Shown here piece after piece: positions 26,714-36,265 of a DNA stretch of 64,000 nucleotides (positions are counted from its first letter, which is position 1; every line of letters starts with the position of its first letter). Position numbers and translations under genes: made by a program. Under the pieces are notes generated by a model, which was given only the letters and a program-made list of their open reading frames with translations, ran no database searches and was not told where the DNA came from. The stretch comes from Paenibacillus sp. 19GGS1-52 (lineage in GTDB: Bacteria > Bacillota > Bacilli > Paenibacillales > Paenibacillaceae). The stretch is taken from the NCBI RefSeq assembly GCF_022369515.1, contig NZ_CP059724.1:1860001-1924000 (forward strand), in the 5' to 3' direction.

Positions 26714-27469
26714 ATGCTACACAGGGTGGAAGGGATCGTCATCCGCAGCATGGACTATGGTGAGGGGAACGTCATCATTACGCTTTGCACCGAGAACGCC
26801 GGCAAAGTAGGTGTTCTGGTACGCGGTGCCAAGAAAGTCAAGAGCCGTCATGCTGCGCTGATCCAGCTGTTCACCGTCGGACAATTTGTTTTTTTTAGAA
26901 CTAATGGTGGGCTGGGAACGTTAAATTCCGGTGAGATTATTCACTCCCACCACCCACTTCGCGAGGATTTGATCAAAGCCGCATATGCCTCTTATGCTTG
27001 TGAGCTGCTTGATCGTGTGCTGCATGATGATGAAACCGGAAGCTTCTGGTTTCGCCAGCTCTCAGCCTGCCTCAATGCACTTCAGGACAACAAGGAACCA
27101 AGTGTGATTATAAATGTGTATGAGATGAAAATCCTGCAGACTGCGGGTTATGGCCCACAACTGGATGGATGTGTGATATGCGGAATGGAAAAGCCCGATG
27201 AACAGTTGCTGATAAGTCCGCGTCTGGGTGGGGTGTTGTGTCGCAGCTGTAAGCATAATGATCCTCCGGCGATGGAGGTTTCACCACGTGCTCTGAAGCT
27301 GCTGAGACTATTCGCTAGACTTGATCTGAACCGACTGGGCAATGTGGATGTCAAAGAAAGTACGCGTGATGAGCTTAAGTTAATTATGCGGGCTTTCATG
27401 GACATGCAGTTGGGCCTAAAGCTGAAATCACAAAATTTTCTGGATCAGCTCGACAAATACAATATTTGA
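26714..27469 (+). CDS. recO: RecO recombination mediator
   Basis: RecO, with RecR, displaces single-strand-binding protein and loads RecA. The N-terminal OB fold begins MLHRVEGIVIRSMDYGEGN, the central part is helical, and a C-terminal zinc site has C153-x2-C156 and C176-x2-C179. The ATG at 26714 gives the family-typical start (251 residues); an in-frame upstream codon at 26696 would add six residues. The promoter of the next transcription unit begins within its last codons. Confidence 0.94.
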   Translation: MLHRVEGIVIRSMDYGEGNVIITLCTENAGKVGVLVRGAKKVKSRHAALIQLFTVGQFVFFRTNGGLGTLNSGEIIHSHHPLREDLIKAAYASYACELLDRVLHDDETGSFWFRQLSACLNALQDNKEPSVIINVYEMKILQTAGYGPQLDGCVICGMEKPDEQLLISPRLGGVLCRSCKHNDPPAMEVSPRALKLLRLFARLDLNRLGNVDVKESTRDELKLIMRAFMDMQLGLKLKSQNFLDQLDKYNI

Positions 27470-27496
27470 CGAAATCCAAAAATTCCGTTACTATAG
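27466..27496 (+). promoter_or_regulatory. Promoter of the glyQS T-box transcript
   Basis: TTGACG at 27466-27471 overlaps the recO stop. A -10 of TACTAT (27488-27493, 16-bp spacer) or TATAGA (27491-27496, 19-bp spacer) follows. Transcription would start near 27500 and produce the T-box leader. Confidence 0.65.
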
Positions 27497-27499
27497 ACA

Positions 27500-27813
27500 A
27501 AGTTTCTATTTGTAGAAATGACTCAGTCGTTATTGCTCTAGTTATGAAAGAGACGTGCATGGATCGGGAAAGTAATGAGCTTTATTGTCACAAAAGCGAG
27601 TCGGGGAAAGTGAGAGCCTGGCGGGACAACGTTCATGAACATGGCACCCGGGAGTACGGAAGCGGCATTTAGGAAAAGTGGATTTCGTACCTTGAGTCCT
27701 GCAGTAAGAGATGCTGGAGTCACAAGTGCGAGGTCAAGTAGGGTGGAACCGCGGGAGTATATAAGCTCTCGTCCCTATGTCTGATTATCAGGCATGGGGG
27801 CGGGAGTTTTTTT
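27500..27813 (+). promoter_or_regulatory. Glycine T-box riboswitch
   Basis: The highly conserved T-box sequence AGGGTGGAACCGCGGG occupies 27740-27755 and offers the antiterminator bulge to the uncharged tRNA acceptor end. A terminator follows at 27765-27813 (CTCTCGTCCC with GGGGCGGGAG, then T7). Stem I elements, including an AGTAATGAG block, lie upstream. The downstream genes encode glycyl-tRNA synthetase, so the specifier should be a glycine codon (GGC expected); I did not place it with certainty. A short frame at 27466-27672 within the leader is not a gene. Confidence 0.9.
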
Positions 27814-27911
27814 GTCATATTAGAATGCCGCCTCCATCGCGAAGTTGCAAGGGAGCACAACACAAGGCAAGACCGTTTCGTAAAAAACTTGTTAGCGAAG
27901 GAGTCGGTATC

Positions 27912-28799
27912 ATGAACTTTCAGCAGATGATTTTGACACTGCAGCAGTTCTGGGCAGCAGAGAACTGCATTCTCGTCCAGCCGTATGACACGGAAAAAGG
28001 GGCCGGCACGATGAACCCCATGACTTTTTTACGTTCACTTGGTCCTGAGCCATGGAAGGTAGCTTATGTTGAACCTTCCCGCCGTCCTTCAGACGGACGT
28101 TATGGGGAAAACCCGAACCGCTTGTACCAGCATCATCAATTCCAGGTGATTATCAAGCCGTCACCCGATAACATCCAAGAGCTTTATTTGGACAGTCTGA
28201 AAGCGCTGGGTGTTGATCCATTGCTGCATGATATCCGCTTTGTCGAAGACAACTGGGAGAATCCATCACTTGGCTGTGCAGGTCTAGGTTGGGAAGTGTG
28301 GCTGGACGGGATGGAAATTACACAGTTTACTTACTTCCAACAAGTAGGCGGTATTGAGACTAATCCGGTCGCTGTAGAAATTACTTACGGTATGGAACGG
28401 TTGGCCTCTTATATTCAGGATAAAGAAAATGTATTCGATCTGGAATGGGTTGATGGAATTAGCTATGGGGACGTTTTTCATCAGCCAGAGGTAGAGCATT
28501 CTACGTATACGTTTGAAGTGTCGGATGTCAAAATGTTGTTCACGCTATTCAACACGTATGAAGAAGAAGCGCGCAGAGCCATGGAGCATCATCTCGTATT
28601 CCCTGCTTATGATTATGTGCTGAAATGCTCGCATACCTTTAATCTTTTGGACGCACGTGGTGCAATTAGCGTAACCGAACGTACAGGATTTATTACTAGA
28701 GTTCGTAATCTTGCCCGCACGGTAGCTGCGACATATCTGGAGGAACGCGAGAAGCTGGGCTTCCCGCTGCTGAAGAAAGAAGGTGCTGACCGTGTCTAA
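27912..28799 (+). CDS. glyQ: Glycyl-tRNA synthetase alpha subunit
   Basis: This is the catalytic alpha chain of bacterial-type heterotetrameric GlyRS, which charges tRNA-Gly. The 295-residue protein begins [19 protein letters not shown] and contains the class II motifs [28 protein letters not shown]. The ATG at 27912 follows GAAGGAGTC by about 8 nt; the open frame upstream runs through the T-box terminator and is not coding. Transcription is controlled by the T-box. It overlaps glyS by 8 nt. Confidence 0.97.
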   Translation: MNFQQMILTLQQFWAAENCILVQPYDTEKGAGTMNPMTFLRSLGPEPWKVAYVEPSRRPSDGRYGENPNRLYQHHQFQVIIKPSPDNIQELYLDSLKALGVDPLLHDIRFVEDNWENPSLGCAGLGWEVWLDGMEITQFTYFQQVGGIETNPVAVEITYGMERLASYIQDKENVFDLEWVDGISYGDVFHQPEVEHSTYTFEVSDVKMLFTLFNTYEEEARRAMEHHLVFPAYDYVLKCSHTFNLLDARGAISVTERTGFITRVRNLARTVAATYLEEREKLGFPLLKKEGADRV

Positions 28800-30867
28800 A
28801 GATTTATTGTTTGAGATCGGACTGGAAGAAATTCCTGCGCGGTTTATCCGGGCGGCCATGGAGCAGCTTCAGGACAGAACGTCCAAATGGCTGGAATCCT
28901 CCCGTATCACGCACAGCGGAGTCACCGCATACGCCACACCACGCCGTCTTGCGGTACTGGTAAGAGACGTTGCTGAGAAGCAAGTAGATATCAGTGAAGA
29001 GGTCAAAGGTCCATCGCGCAAAATTGCTAAGGATGCAAGTGGAGAGTGGAGCAAGGCGGCACTCGGATTTGCCCGTAGCCAAGGTGTGTCCCCTGATGAT
29101 TTTACGTTTAAAGAACTGGCTGGCGTGGAATATATATATGCCACTAGAAGCAGTGCCGGTGTAGAAACCTCGTCTTTGCTCTCAGAAGGACTTGCAGGAA
29201 TCGTAAGTGCGATGACTTTTCCGAAAAATATGCGCTGGGGAGCTTACGATTTCAAATTCGTACGTCCGATTCGCTGGTTAGTTGCCCTGTTTGGCAAGGA
29301 AATCATTGATTTGGAAATCACAGGTGTAACAGCGGGCAATGTGAGCCGTGGTCACCGTTTCCTCGGTGCAGAAGCTGAAATTACTGAGCCTGCTCTTTAT
29401 GTGGAAGCTATGCGTACACAGCATGTGCTTGTAGATGTGCAGGAACGCCAAGCGCTTATACTGAGCGGAATTAACAAGCTTGCTGACGAGAAGAGCTGGA
29501 CGATTGCCATCAAAGAAGATCTGCTGGAAGAAGTGCTATTTCTGGTGGAGACACCTACGGTATTGTTTGGTACCTTTGATCCAGCCTTTCTGAATATACC
29601 TCAGGATGTGCTAATTACCTCAATGCGTGAGCATCAGCGTTACTTCCCGGTGTTTGACGCTGCTGGCAAGCTTTTGCCATTCTTTGTAACTGTGCGCAAC
29701 GGAAATGCGCAATCCCTTGATGTAATAGCCAGAGGGAATGAGAAAGTGCTCCGGGCTCGACTGTCGGATGCCAAATTCTTCTATGAAGAAGATCAGAAGC
29801 TGCAAATCAAGGATGCACTCGCCAAACTGGAGAATATCGTCTATCATGAAGAGCTAGGCAGCATCGGAGACAAAGTTCGGCGCATTCGCAAGATTGCCGA
29901 TCGTTTGGCTGAGAAGTTGAGCTTGTCCACAGCTGTGGCTTCTGAGGTTAGCCGTACTGCAGATATCTGTAAGTTCGATCTGGTCACACAAATGGTTTAT
30001 GAATTCCCTGAGCTTCAAGGTACCATGGGTGAGGATTATGCCCGTAAAGCTGGGGAGCCGGAAAATGTGGCTAAAGCAATCTTTGAACATTATCAGCCGC
30101 GATTTGCCGGTGAAGCTGTTCCAACGACAGAAGCGGGTTATATTGTCAGTCTAGCTGACAAAATTGATAGCATTGTTGGTTGTTTCTCCATTGGCATTAT
30201 CCCGACAGGCTCTCAGGACCCCTATGCGCTAAGACGTCAAGCGGCAGGAATCGTGCAAATTGTGCTGGAGCATAAATTGCCGATCAATTTGCAGGAAATT
30301 TTTGCAGCAGCCATTGAAGTACATGAAAATTCCAAAAATCCGAAACATTTTAGTGATGAACTGCGTATAAGCCTTTACGAGTTCTTTGGTCTGCGCGTCA
30401 AACGCCTATTATCCGACAATGTCCGCTATGATGTTGTGGATGCGGTTATTGCCGCTGGTTATGATAATGTGGTTGATGTTGTAGCCAGAAGCCGTGCGCT
30501 TATGGATGCTGTTTCTAACCAAGAAGACTTCAAAATTACGGTCGATTCCTTTAACCGGGTCAGTAACCTGGCCGCCAAAGCAACTGTAGGAATCATAGAG
30601 CCAGAGCTCTTTACCGAAGAAGCTGAAGTAAAGCTATATGAGAAATGGCAGACACTGCATGCCCCATACACACAAGCACTTACAGCAAGAAATGCAGAAG
30701 AAGCGCTCCACATCCTTTCCGGATTGAAAGAAACGGTTACCGGATTTTTTGATTCAGTGATGGTCATGGCTGAGGACGAGCAGATACGCGCGAACCGTCT
30801 GGCTTTGCTGGCAGGTATTGATGCGGATTGTAAGGCCTTTGCAGATTTCGGCAAGCTGGTCTGGTAA
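28792..30867 (+). CDS. glyS: Glycyl-tRNA synthetase beta subunit
   Basis: This is the beta chain of GlyRS, needed for tRNA binding. It starts (V)[17 protein letters not shown], contains [10 protein letters not shown] in its HD-like region and ends with a DALR-type anticodon-binding domain. GTG 28792 is chosen because family members begin at SKDLL; another GTG three codons earlier is possible. The length of 691 residues is normal. Overlap with glyQ keeps the two subunits coupled. A terminator follows at 30926-30972. Confidence 0.96.
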   Translation: MSKDLLFEIGLEEIPARFIRAAMEQLQDRTSKWLESSRITHSGVTAYATPRRLAVLVRDVAEKQVDISEEVKGPSRKIAKDASGEWSKAALGFARSQGVSPDDFTFKELAGVEYIYATRSSAGVETSSLLSEGLAGIVSAMTFPKNMRWGAYDFKFVRPIRWLVALFGKEIIDLEITGVTAGNVSRGHRFLGAEAEITEPALYVEAMRTQHVLVDVQERQALILSGINKLADEKSWTIAIKEDLLEEVLFLVETPTVLFGTFDPAFLNIPQDVLITSMREHQRYFPVFDAAGKLLPFFVTVRNGNAQSLDVIARGNEKVLRARLSDAKFFYEEDQKLQIKDALAKLENIVYHEELGSIGDKVRRIRKIADRLAEKLSLSTAVASEVSRTADICKFDLVTQMVYEFPELQGTMGEDYARKAGEPENVAKAIFEHYQPRFAGEAVPTTEAGYIVSLADKIDSIVGCFSIGIIPTGSQDPYALRRQAAGIVQIVLEHKLPINLQEIFAAAIEVHENSKNPKHFSDELRISLYEFFGLRVKRLLSDNVRYDVVDAVIAAGYDNVVDVVARSRALMDAVSNQEDFKITVDSFNRVSNLAAKATVGIIEPELFTEEAEVKLYEKWQTLHAPYTQALTARNAEEALHILSGLKETVTGFFDSVMVMAEDEQIRANRLALLAGIDADCKAFADFGKLVW

Positions 30868-30925
30868 ATAACCTTTAAGAAAAGTGTACGACTTATGGTA
30901 TAGATTGATGGTTTGGGGTATAAAT

Positions 30926-30972
30926 ATACGGAACGGTGCCAATGTGTCAGTTGTCATTCGTTCCGTATTTTA
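30926..30972 (+). terminator. Terminator after glyS
   Basis: ATACGGAACG (30926-30935) pairs perfectly with CGTTCCGTAT (30959-30968), followed by TTTAT. The loop is 23 nt. It separates glyQS from the yqxD-dnaG-rpoD group. Confidence 0.7.
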
Positions 30973-31041
30973 TGCTTTTCAAAGAAGGATTTCCTATTAA
31001 GTAAAGCGTATATTATATTACACGGAAAACTGGTGAGGGTC

Positions 31042-31515
31042 ATGAAGAGTTCCCAGGGAAGAACTATAGTGGTGGATGGAGACGCATGTCCGGTCAAGAA
31101 GGAGATCGCTGCAGTTGCTCGTACCTTTAGCATTCCGGTAGTGATGGTGTCTTCCTATAACCATGTGCTCAAAGGTGAAGAAGGTGTAACAGTTGTGCAG
31201 GTCGACAGCGGAGATCAGAGTGCAGATCTATATATTGCCAATCACATTTCGGCAGGGGATATTGTGCTGACTCAGGATTATGGACTTGCTGCGCTGGCGC
31301 TGGGTAAACGTTGTTCTGCGCTCTCTTTTCGGGGCAAGGTCTATGAAGATTCCGAAATGGATTTTATACTGGAGGGCAGGCATGCCAAAGCCGTAGAACG
31401 AAGAAGAGGACATTATTCCAAGGGTCCAAAACCGATTACTGCAGAGGAGAAAATTTTTTTTCAACATAAACTGACAAAACTTTTAACACTTTTGCAGGAG
31501 AATGTGCAGCTATAG
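31042..31515 (+). CDS. yqxD: YqxD / YaiI family (UPF0178) protein
   Basis: This 157-residue member of the DUF188/UPF0178 family shows the motifs VVDGDACPVKKEI, VVQVDSGDQSADLYI, DIVLTQDYGLAALAL and the basic end RRRGHYSKGPKPIT. The fold resembles PIN-type nucleases, and activity is unproven. ATG 31042 has a weak site (GGTGAGGG); the frame is open upstream to 30913 through the glyS terminator, which argues against an earlier start. It directly precedes dnaG, as in Bacillus. The ccpN-yqfL pair often found between glyS and yqxD is absent. Confidence 0.9.
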   Translation: MKSSQGRTIVVDGDACPVKKEIAAVARTFSIPVVMVSSYNHVLKGEEGVTVVQVDSGDQSADLYIANHISAGDIVLTQDYGLAALALGKRCSALSFRGKVYEDSEMDFILEGRHAKAVERRRGHYSKGPKPITAEEKIFFQHKLTKLLTLLQENVQL

Positions 31516-31554
31516 CGAATTATATTTATTTGTTAAGAGATGAAGGTGGTCGAA

Positions 31555-33375
31555 GTGGCTAACGGACAGGGTAATATTCCGGAAGAGGTTATCGAAAGCG
31601 TGCTGGCGCGGCATGATATTGTCGATACAGTCGGTAAAGTTGTCCATTTGTCCAAGCAGGGGAAATATTTATGGGGCCTCTGCCCGTTTCATTCGGAGAA
31701 GACTCCTTCTTTTACTGTGACTCCGGATCGGGGTGTATTTCATTGCTTTGGCTGCGGTATGGGTGGAAATGCCATCAAATTCAGGATGGAAATCGAAGGG
31801 TTATCCTTCCCCGAAGCTGTCCGCATAATGGCTGAAGAAAGTGATATACCCATTCCAGAAGGAAAGGGAGGTATGCTGTCTGCTCCGGACCCGGAACGTG
31901 ATCGGTTGATTCAAGCGTATGAATGGTCTGCGAAGTTCTATCATTACCTGTTGAAGAATACGGAACACGGCACAGCCGCAATGGATTATTTAAGGTCCCG
32001 TAATTTCAGCGACAAGATGATAGACCAATTCCAGATCGGATATGCCCCCGATCGCTGGGACACACTGCTTCAGTTTTTGGAGAAGCGGAACTTTGATCTC
32101 GCCGAGATGGAGAAAGGTGGACTATTGTCCGCCAGAGGTGAGGGCAAAGGTTATGTCGACCGTTTCCGCGGGCGCATCATTTTTCCAATTGCAAATCGTA
32201 CAGGTAAGGTAATCGCCTTTGCCGGAAGAATACTGGGAGAGGGTCAACCCAAGTATTTAAATTCTCCGGAGAGCAGATTGTTTAACAAAAGCCGGATTCT
32301 TTACAATTTGCACCAATCCAAAGCATCCATCCGCAAAACGCGGCAAATCGTTCTTTTTGAAGGATATGGGGATGTCATATCGGCTTGGGAAGCAGGTGTG
32401 CATAACGGTGTGGCGACCATGGGTACCTCGCTGACGGATAGTCATGTGGTATTAATGAAGAGTCTGGCTGACGAGATTATCCTTTCCTATGATGGTGACC
32501 GGGCAGGACAAGCTGCAGCCATAAAGGCAGTACCCATGCTTGAAGGGAGTGGCCTGCGTGTGAAGATCGCTTTACTGCCAAGCGGACTAGACCCGGATGA
32601 TTTTATTTCCAAGCACGGTGGGGACAGATTCAGAGAACAAGTTATTGAATCTGCGGTTTCATCCATAAAATTTAAGCTTATATATCTGAAAAAAACCCAT
32701 ATACTCCTAGAGGAAGATGGCAAAATCGCCTACGTCAAAGAGGCATTGGAAGTCATTGCCTCGCTGCATTCTTCAACGGAGCGAGAGGTATACCTGAGAG
32801 AAATCGCCTCCGAGCTGGAACTGTCATATGATAGTTTGAAGCAGGACTGCAATCTTCTGAGGGCATCGCTGCAAAAAAACATTCCCGAAGGGGATAATAA
32901 CGATAAAAGGTGGAATAATGGTAGGCATAAAAAAGGGCAAGTGCAGACACCAACTTTGCTGCCCGCTTATCATGTCGCGGAACGGCGCCTGCTGTCCTTG
33001 ATGATTCAGGACCCGGAAGCCGCCACGTACGTGGGTGAACGCCTCGGAGAAGAGTTCAATATCGATGATCATGCGGCAATTGCCGCTTATCTATACGCCT
33101 ATTACGCGCAAGGCAAACCACCAGGCATCAGTCGGTTTCTCTCATCGCTTCAGGATGACCGCCTGGAGAAGGCCGCCACCTCCATTTCCATGATGGATAC
33201 ACCTCCAGGCTGGAATGAACAGGTACTGGATGATTGCATTCGCGAAGTAAGGAAATACCCCATGCAACGCAAGATAGAACCGAAACGTGAAGAGATGATT
33301 CAAGCGGAAAAATCCGGTGACTTTTTACGAGCAGCACAAATAGCAAGTGAAATTTTAGCCCTAGAGAGACAATGA
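31555..33375 (+). CDS. dnaG: DNA primase
   Basis: DnaG makes RNA primers at the replication fork. The N-terminal CHC2 zinc-binding site is C43-x2-H46 and C64-x2-C67 (GLCPFHSEKTPSF, FHCFGCG). The TOPRIM domain contains VLFEGYGDVISAW and SYDGDRAGQ. The C-terminal third is the helicase-binding region, here with a basic Asn/Lys-rich linker at about 443-465. GTG 31555 with AAGGTGG just upstream gives 606 residues; ATG 31540 is an alternative five codons earlier. It forms the macromolecular synthesis unit with rpoD 40 nt downstream. Confidence 0.95.
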   Translation: MANGQGNIPEEVIESVLARHDIVDTVGKVVHLSKQGKYLWGLCPFHSEKTPSFTVTPDRGVFHCFGCGMGGNAIKFRMEIEGLSFPEAVRIMAEESDIPIPEGKGGMLSAPDPERDRLIQAYEWSAKFYHYLLKNTEHGTAAMDYLRSRNFSDKMIDQFQIGYAPDRWDTLLQFLEKRNFDLAEMEKGGLLSARGEGKGYVDRFRGRIIFPIANRTGKVIAFAGRILGEGQPKYLNSPESRLFNKSRILYNLHQSKASIRKTRQIVLFEGYGDVISAWEAGVHNGVATMGTSLTDSHVVLMKSLADEIILSYDGDRAGQAAAIKAVPMLEGSGLRVKIALLPSGLDPDDFISKHGGDRFREQVIESAVSSIKFKLIYLKKTHILLEEDGKIAYVKEALEVIASLHSSTEREVYLREIASELELSYDSLKQDCNLLRASLQKNIPEGDNNDKRWNNGRHKKGQVQTPTLLPAYHVAERRLLSLMIQDPEAATYVGERLGEEFNIDDHAAIAAYLYAYYAQGKPPGISRFLSSLQDDRLEKAATSISMMDTPPGWNEQVLDDCIREVRKYPMQRKIEPKREEMIQAEKSGDFLRAAQIASEILALERQ

Positions 33376-33415
33376 AGAATTGACAGGATGTACCTAGGGA
33401 GGAGGGAGTCGAATT

Positions 33416-34546
33416 ATGGCGAACGATCAGCATACTGAACTGGAAGCAGAATTTACTTTGGATGAGGTTAAGGATCAGCTAATTGAGAATGGCAAAAAAA
33501 GATCATCATTGAATTACAAAGATATCATGGAGAAATTGTCGCCGTTTGATCAAGACCCTGAGCAGATGGAAGAGTTCTATGAGCAGCTCAGTGATTTGGG
33601 GATTGAAGTTGTAAACGAGAATGATGAGGAGGTAACGACTCTTCGGCCGAGTGAGGACAACGAGAATAACGAAAGTGAAGAAAGCTTTGACGATGATTTG
33701 TCACTGCCACCGGGAATTAAGATTAACGATCCTGTTCGTATGTATCTGAAAGAAATTGGTCGTGTTCCCTTGTTGTCGGCAGACGATGAAGTTGAGCTTG
33801 CGATGAGAATTAAGAATGGTGACGAAGAAGCAAAGCGGCGGCTTGCAGAAGCGAATCTACGGCTCGTGGTAAGTATCGCTAAACGTTATGTTGGACGCGG
33901 TATGTTGTTCTTGGATCTAATTCAAGAAGGTAATATGGGTCTGATCAAAGCGGTAGAGAAATTTGACCATAACAAGGGCTTCAAATTCAGTACCTATGCC
34001 ACTTGGTGGATCCGTCAGGCCATTACCCGGGCGATTGCAGACCAAGCGCGTACTATTCGTATACCGGTGCATATGGTAGAAACCATTAATAAGCTAATTC
34101 GTGTCTCCCGTCAATTACTGCAAGAGTTGGGACGAGAGCCTTCACCTGAAGAAATCGCAGCTGAGATGGAGCTGACGGTGGAGAAGGTCAGAGAAATCAT
34201 GAAGATTGCTCAGGAGCCGGTATCACTCGAAACACCAATTGGTGAGGAAGATGATTCTCATCTGGGTGACTTTATTGAGGATCAGGAAGCCTTGGCTCCG
34301 GCTGATGCGGCCGCTTATGAATTGCTGAAGGAACAGCTGGAGGATGTACTGGACACGCTCACAGAGCGCGAAGAGAATGTACTCCGTTTACGCTTCGGCT
34401 TGGATGACGGACGGACGAGAACGCTTGAGGAAGTGGGCAAAGTGTTCGGTGTAACTCGGGAACGAATTCGCCAGATCGAAGCCAAGGCGCTGCGTAAGCT
34501 GCGCCACCCTAGCCGAAGCAAACGGCTTAAGGATTTCCTCGAATAG
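33416..34546 (+). CDS. rpoD: Primary sigma factor SigA (RpoD)
   Basis: This is the housekeeping sigma factor of 376 residues, typical for Bacillales. An acidic N-terminal region 1.1 (about 1-95) is followed by region 1.2/2 with [14 protein letters not shown] and [31 protein letters not shown] reads the -10 box. Region 4 has the helix-turn-helix [28 protein letters not shown], which reads the -35 box. ATG 33416 follows a strong GGAGGAGGGAG. A terminator lies at 34553-34596. The good TTGACA/TATAAT promoters in this window fit this sigma factor. Confidence 0.98.
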   Translation: MANDQHTELEAEFTLDEVKDQLIENGKKRSSLNYKDIMEKLSPFDQDPEQMEEFYEQLSDLGIEVVNENDEEVTTLRPSEDNENNESEESFDDDLSLPPGIKINDPVRMYLKEIGRVPLLSADDEVELAMRIKNGDEEAKRRLAEANLRLVVSIAKRYVGRGMLFLDLIQEGNMGLIKAVEKFDHNKGFKFSTYATWWIRQAITRAIADQARTIRIPVHMVETINKLIRVSRQLLQELGREPSPEEIAAEMELTVEKVREIMKIAQEPVSLETPIGEEDDSHLGDFIEDQEALAPADAAAYELLKEQLEDVLDTLTEREENVLRLRFGLDDGRTRTLEEVGKVFGVTRERIRQIEAKALRKLRHPSRSKRLKDFLE

Positions 34547-34552
34547 GATTTA

Positions 34553-34596
34553 AGAACTGGACCTTCTGCTGCACAGTGGCAGGAGGTTCTTTTTAA
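34553..34596 (+). terminator. Terminator after rpoD
   Basis: ACCTTCTGC pairs with GCAGGAGGT around a short loop, followed by TCTTTTTA. It ends the dnaG-rpoD transcript. Confidence 0.8.
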
Positions 34597-34664
34597 TATA
34601 ACGGATGGAAAATATTGCAATGACTCAAAACTGACCTTTTATGCCTGGAAAGAGGGATGAACTG

Positions 34665-35489
34665 TTGAATTTGGAGAAACGTGACATCATATTAAAAGAA
34701 ATTCAGTATTGGAGAAAGAGCCGGCTGTTGCCTGAGCAGTATTGCGATTTTTTGACCAATATTTATGACGATGAGGCAACAGTTAAGGATAATAATCCGA
34801 TTTCGTTACATAATTTACAGCAAGGAAGCATCAAAATTTGGCTGTTTGGTTTTGGAATAATTTCCTTGATTTTCTTGATTAGTCTTTATTTTAGCGTTTT
34901 TCCCTGGCCTTTGCAACTCGCAACAGCCCTCTCTGTCTTAATCGTTTGTTATGGATATTCAGCAGTTTTGAGGGATCGGCAAAAGGTCTTCAGCCTTATG
35001 CTAGCAGGGATTGCCAGCATATTAACCCTTGGATTTGGGTTATGGATAATTGAGCTGCATCATCTTGATCCGTTGTTCTGGAGACCTATACTAATCGGAT
35101 TCTGTGGGCTGCTATGGTGCGTTCTCGGCTTTATTCTCCGCATCGGACTTCTTAATTACTGCGGCTTTGCCTTCTGGGGTTTATTGTATGGAGGATTCTT
35201 CATCAAGATTCGTCCAGACGCTTCTATGCTTGAGCTGGAGCTGCTCTGGCTGCCACTGTGTGTGCTTATGGTATGGCTGAGCTGGCTTTTGTATCACCGG
35301 GTCAGTGGGGTTGCAGGGGTCTATTTTGGAGTTGGAGCAACGCTGTGGATCATGCCGGAGATAGACGCTCTTCTGCTCAGACAGGGTTATCCGCAGTGGG
35401 TATCATTTTTGTTATTATCTAAAATTGCGGTAGGCTTGGCTCTGCTGTTCCTGTTTCGGAAAAAATGGATAACGTGGGTGACATCATGA
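34665..35489 (+). CDS. Unknown polytopic membrane protein
   Basis: I do not recognise a named family. A short cytoplasmic head (about residues 1-58) contains ILKEIQYWRKSRLLPEQYCDFL, resembling the heads of DUF2157-type membrane proteins. It is followed by about eight hydrophobic segments to the end. I prefer TTG 34665 because AAAGAGGGATG lies about 8 nt upstream; an ATG at 34641 has no ribosome site. Its stop overlaps the trmK start (ATGA), so translation is coupled. In Bacillus the small cytochrome gene cccA sits at this place; this protein is unrelated to it. Confidence 0.75.
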   Translation: MNLEKRDIILKEIQYWRKSRLLPEQYCDFLTNIYDDEATVKDNNPISLHNLQQGSIKIWLFGFGIISLIFLISLYFSVFPWPLQLATALSVLIVCYGYSAVLRDRQKVFSLMLAGIASILTLGFGLWIIELHHLDPLFWRPILIGFCGLLWCVLGFILRIGLLNYCGFAFWGLLYGGFFIKIRPDASMLELELLWLPLCVLMVWLSWLLYHRVSGVAGVYFGVGATLWIMPEIDALLLRQGYPQWVSFLLLSKIAVGLALLFLFRKKWITWVTS

Positions 35490-36265
35490 ATAACGTGAAA
35501 TTATCAGATCGGCTTCAGTGTGTACTGGAGCAAATTCCACAGGGAAGCAGACTGGCTGACATCGGCTCAGATCATGCTCTGCTGCCTGTGGCTGCTGTCG
35601 AAAGCGGTAAGGCTGTATTCGCTATTGCTGGTGAAGTAAACCAGGGTCCCTATGAAGCGGCCTGTAAAGGGGTTGCAGAAGCCGGGAAGGGTGCTGTGAT
35701 CTCCGTGCGGCGCGGGGATGGACTTGAGGTGCTGAAGCCCGGTGAGGTGGACTGTATCTCCATTGCCGGAATGGGCGGGGCATTGATATCCGCTATTTTG
35801 GATCGTGGTCAGAGCCAAGGTAAGCTACAAGGGGTCAAGATTCTGGCACTCCAGCCGAATGTTGCTGAGGATATTTTACGCCGTTGGCTGTTGAATAATG
35901 GTTGGATTCTTGTTGCCGAGAACATCCTTAAGGAAGATGGCAAGCTTTATGAAATCCTGACAGCTATGCCCGAGGATGCTGCACCCGGGATGACAAATGA
36001 CCATCTATACAGTGACTTGGCGCTGGATGGAGGGACTGTAATCTGCAACCGGGAACTGCTGATCGAGATGGGACCTTGGCTGTTGCGGGCACCTAATGCT
36101 GCTTTTTTTGCCAAGTGGCAGGGGGAGCTTAGTAAGCTTGCAGGCATACTGGCTTCACTATCCCGCTCAGAGCTCGAAACAGCGGAAGAGAAACGAAATG
36201 TAGTCATGGCGCGGATCAAGCAAATTACGGAGGTGCTGCAATGCTTGCCAAAGGACAAACTGTAA
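35486..36265 (+). CDS. trmK: TrmK, tRNA (adenine-22 N1) methyltransferase
   Basis: TrmK methylates A22 N1 in certain bacterial tRNAs using SAM. The Rossmann-fold motif ADIGSDHALLPVAAVESG is near the N-terminus, and the family block SIAGMGGALISAIL is in the middle. A C-terminal helical part (LETAEEKRNVVMARIKQI) completes the fold. ATG 35486 overlaps the previous stop, and GTGGGTGAC serves as a modest ribosome site. Length is 259 versus about 240 in Bacillus YqfN. It overlaps yqfO by 25 nt. Confidence 0.92.
   Translation: MNNVKLSDRLQCVLEQIPQGSRLADIGSDHALLPVAAVESGKAVFAIAGEVNQGPYEAACKGVAEAGKGAVISVRRGDGLEVLKPGEVDCISIAGMGGALISAILDRGQSQGKLQGVKILALQPNVAEDILRRWLLNNGWILVAENILKEDGKLYEILTAMPEDAAPGMTNDHLYSDLALDGGTVICNRELLIEMGPWLLRAPNAAFFAKWQGELSKLAGILASLSRSELETAEEKRNVVMARIKQITEVLQCLPKDKL

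Noticed and set aside
27466..27672. 68-codon frame in the glyQ leader
   Set aside because: It overlaps the T-box RNA and its promoter. The conserved T-box signals explain the region.
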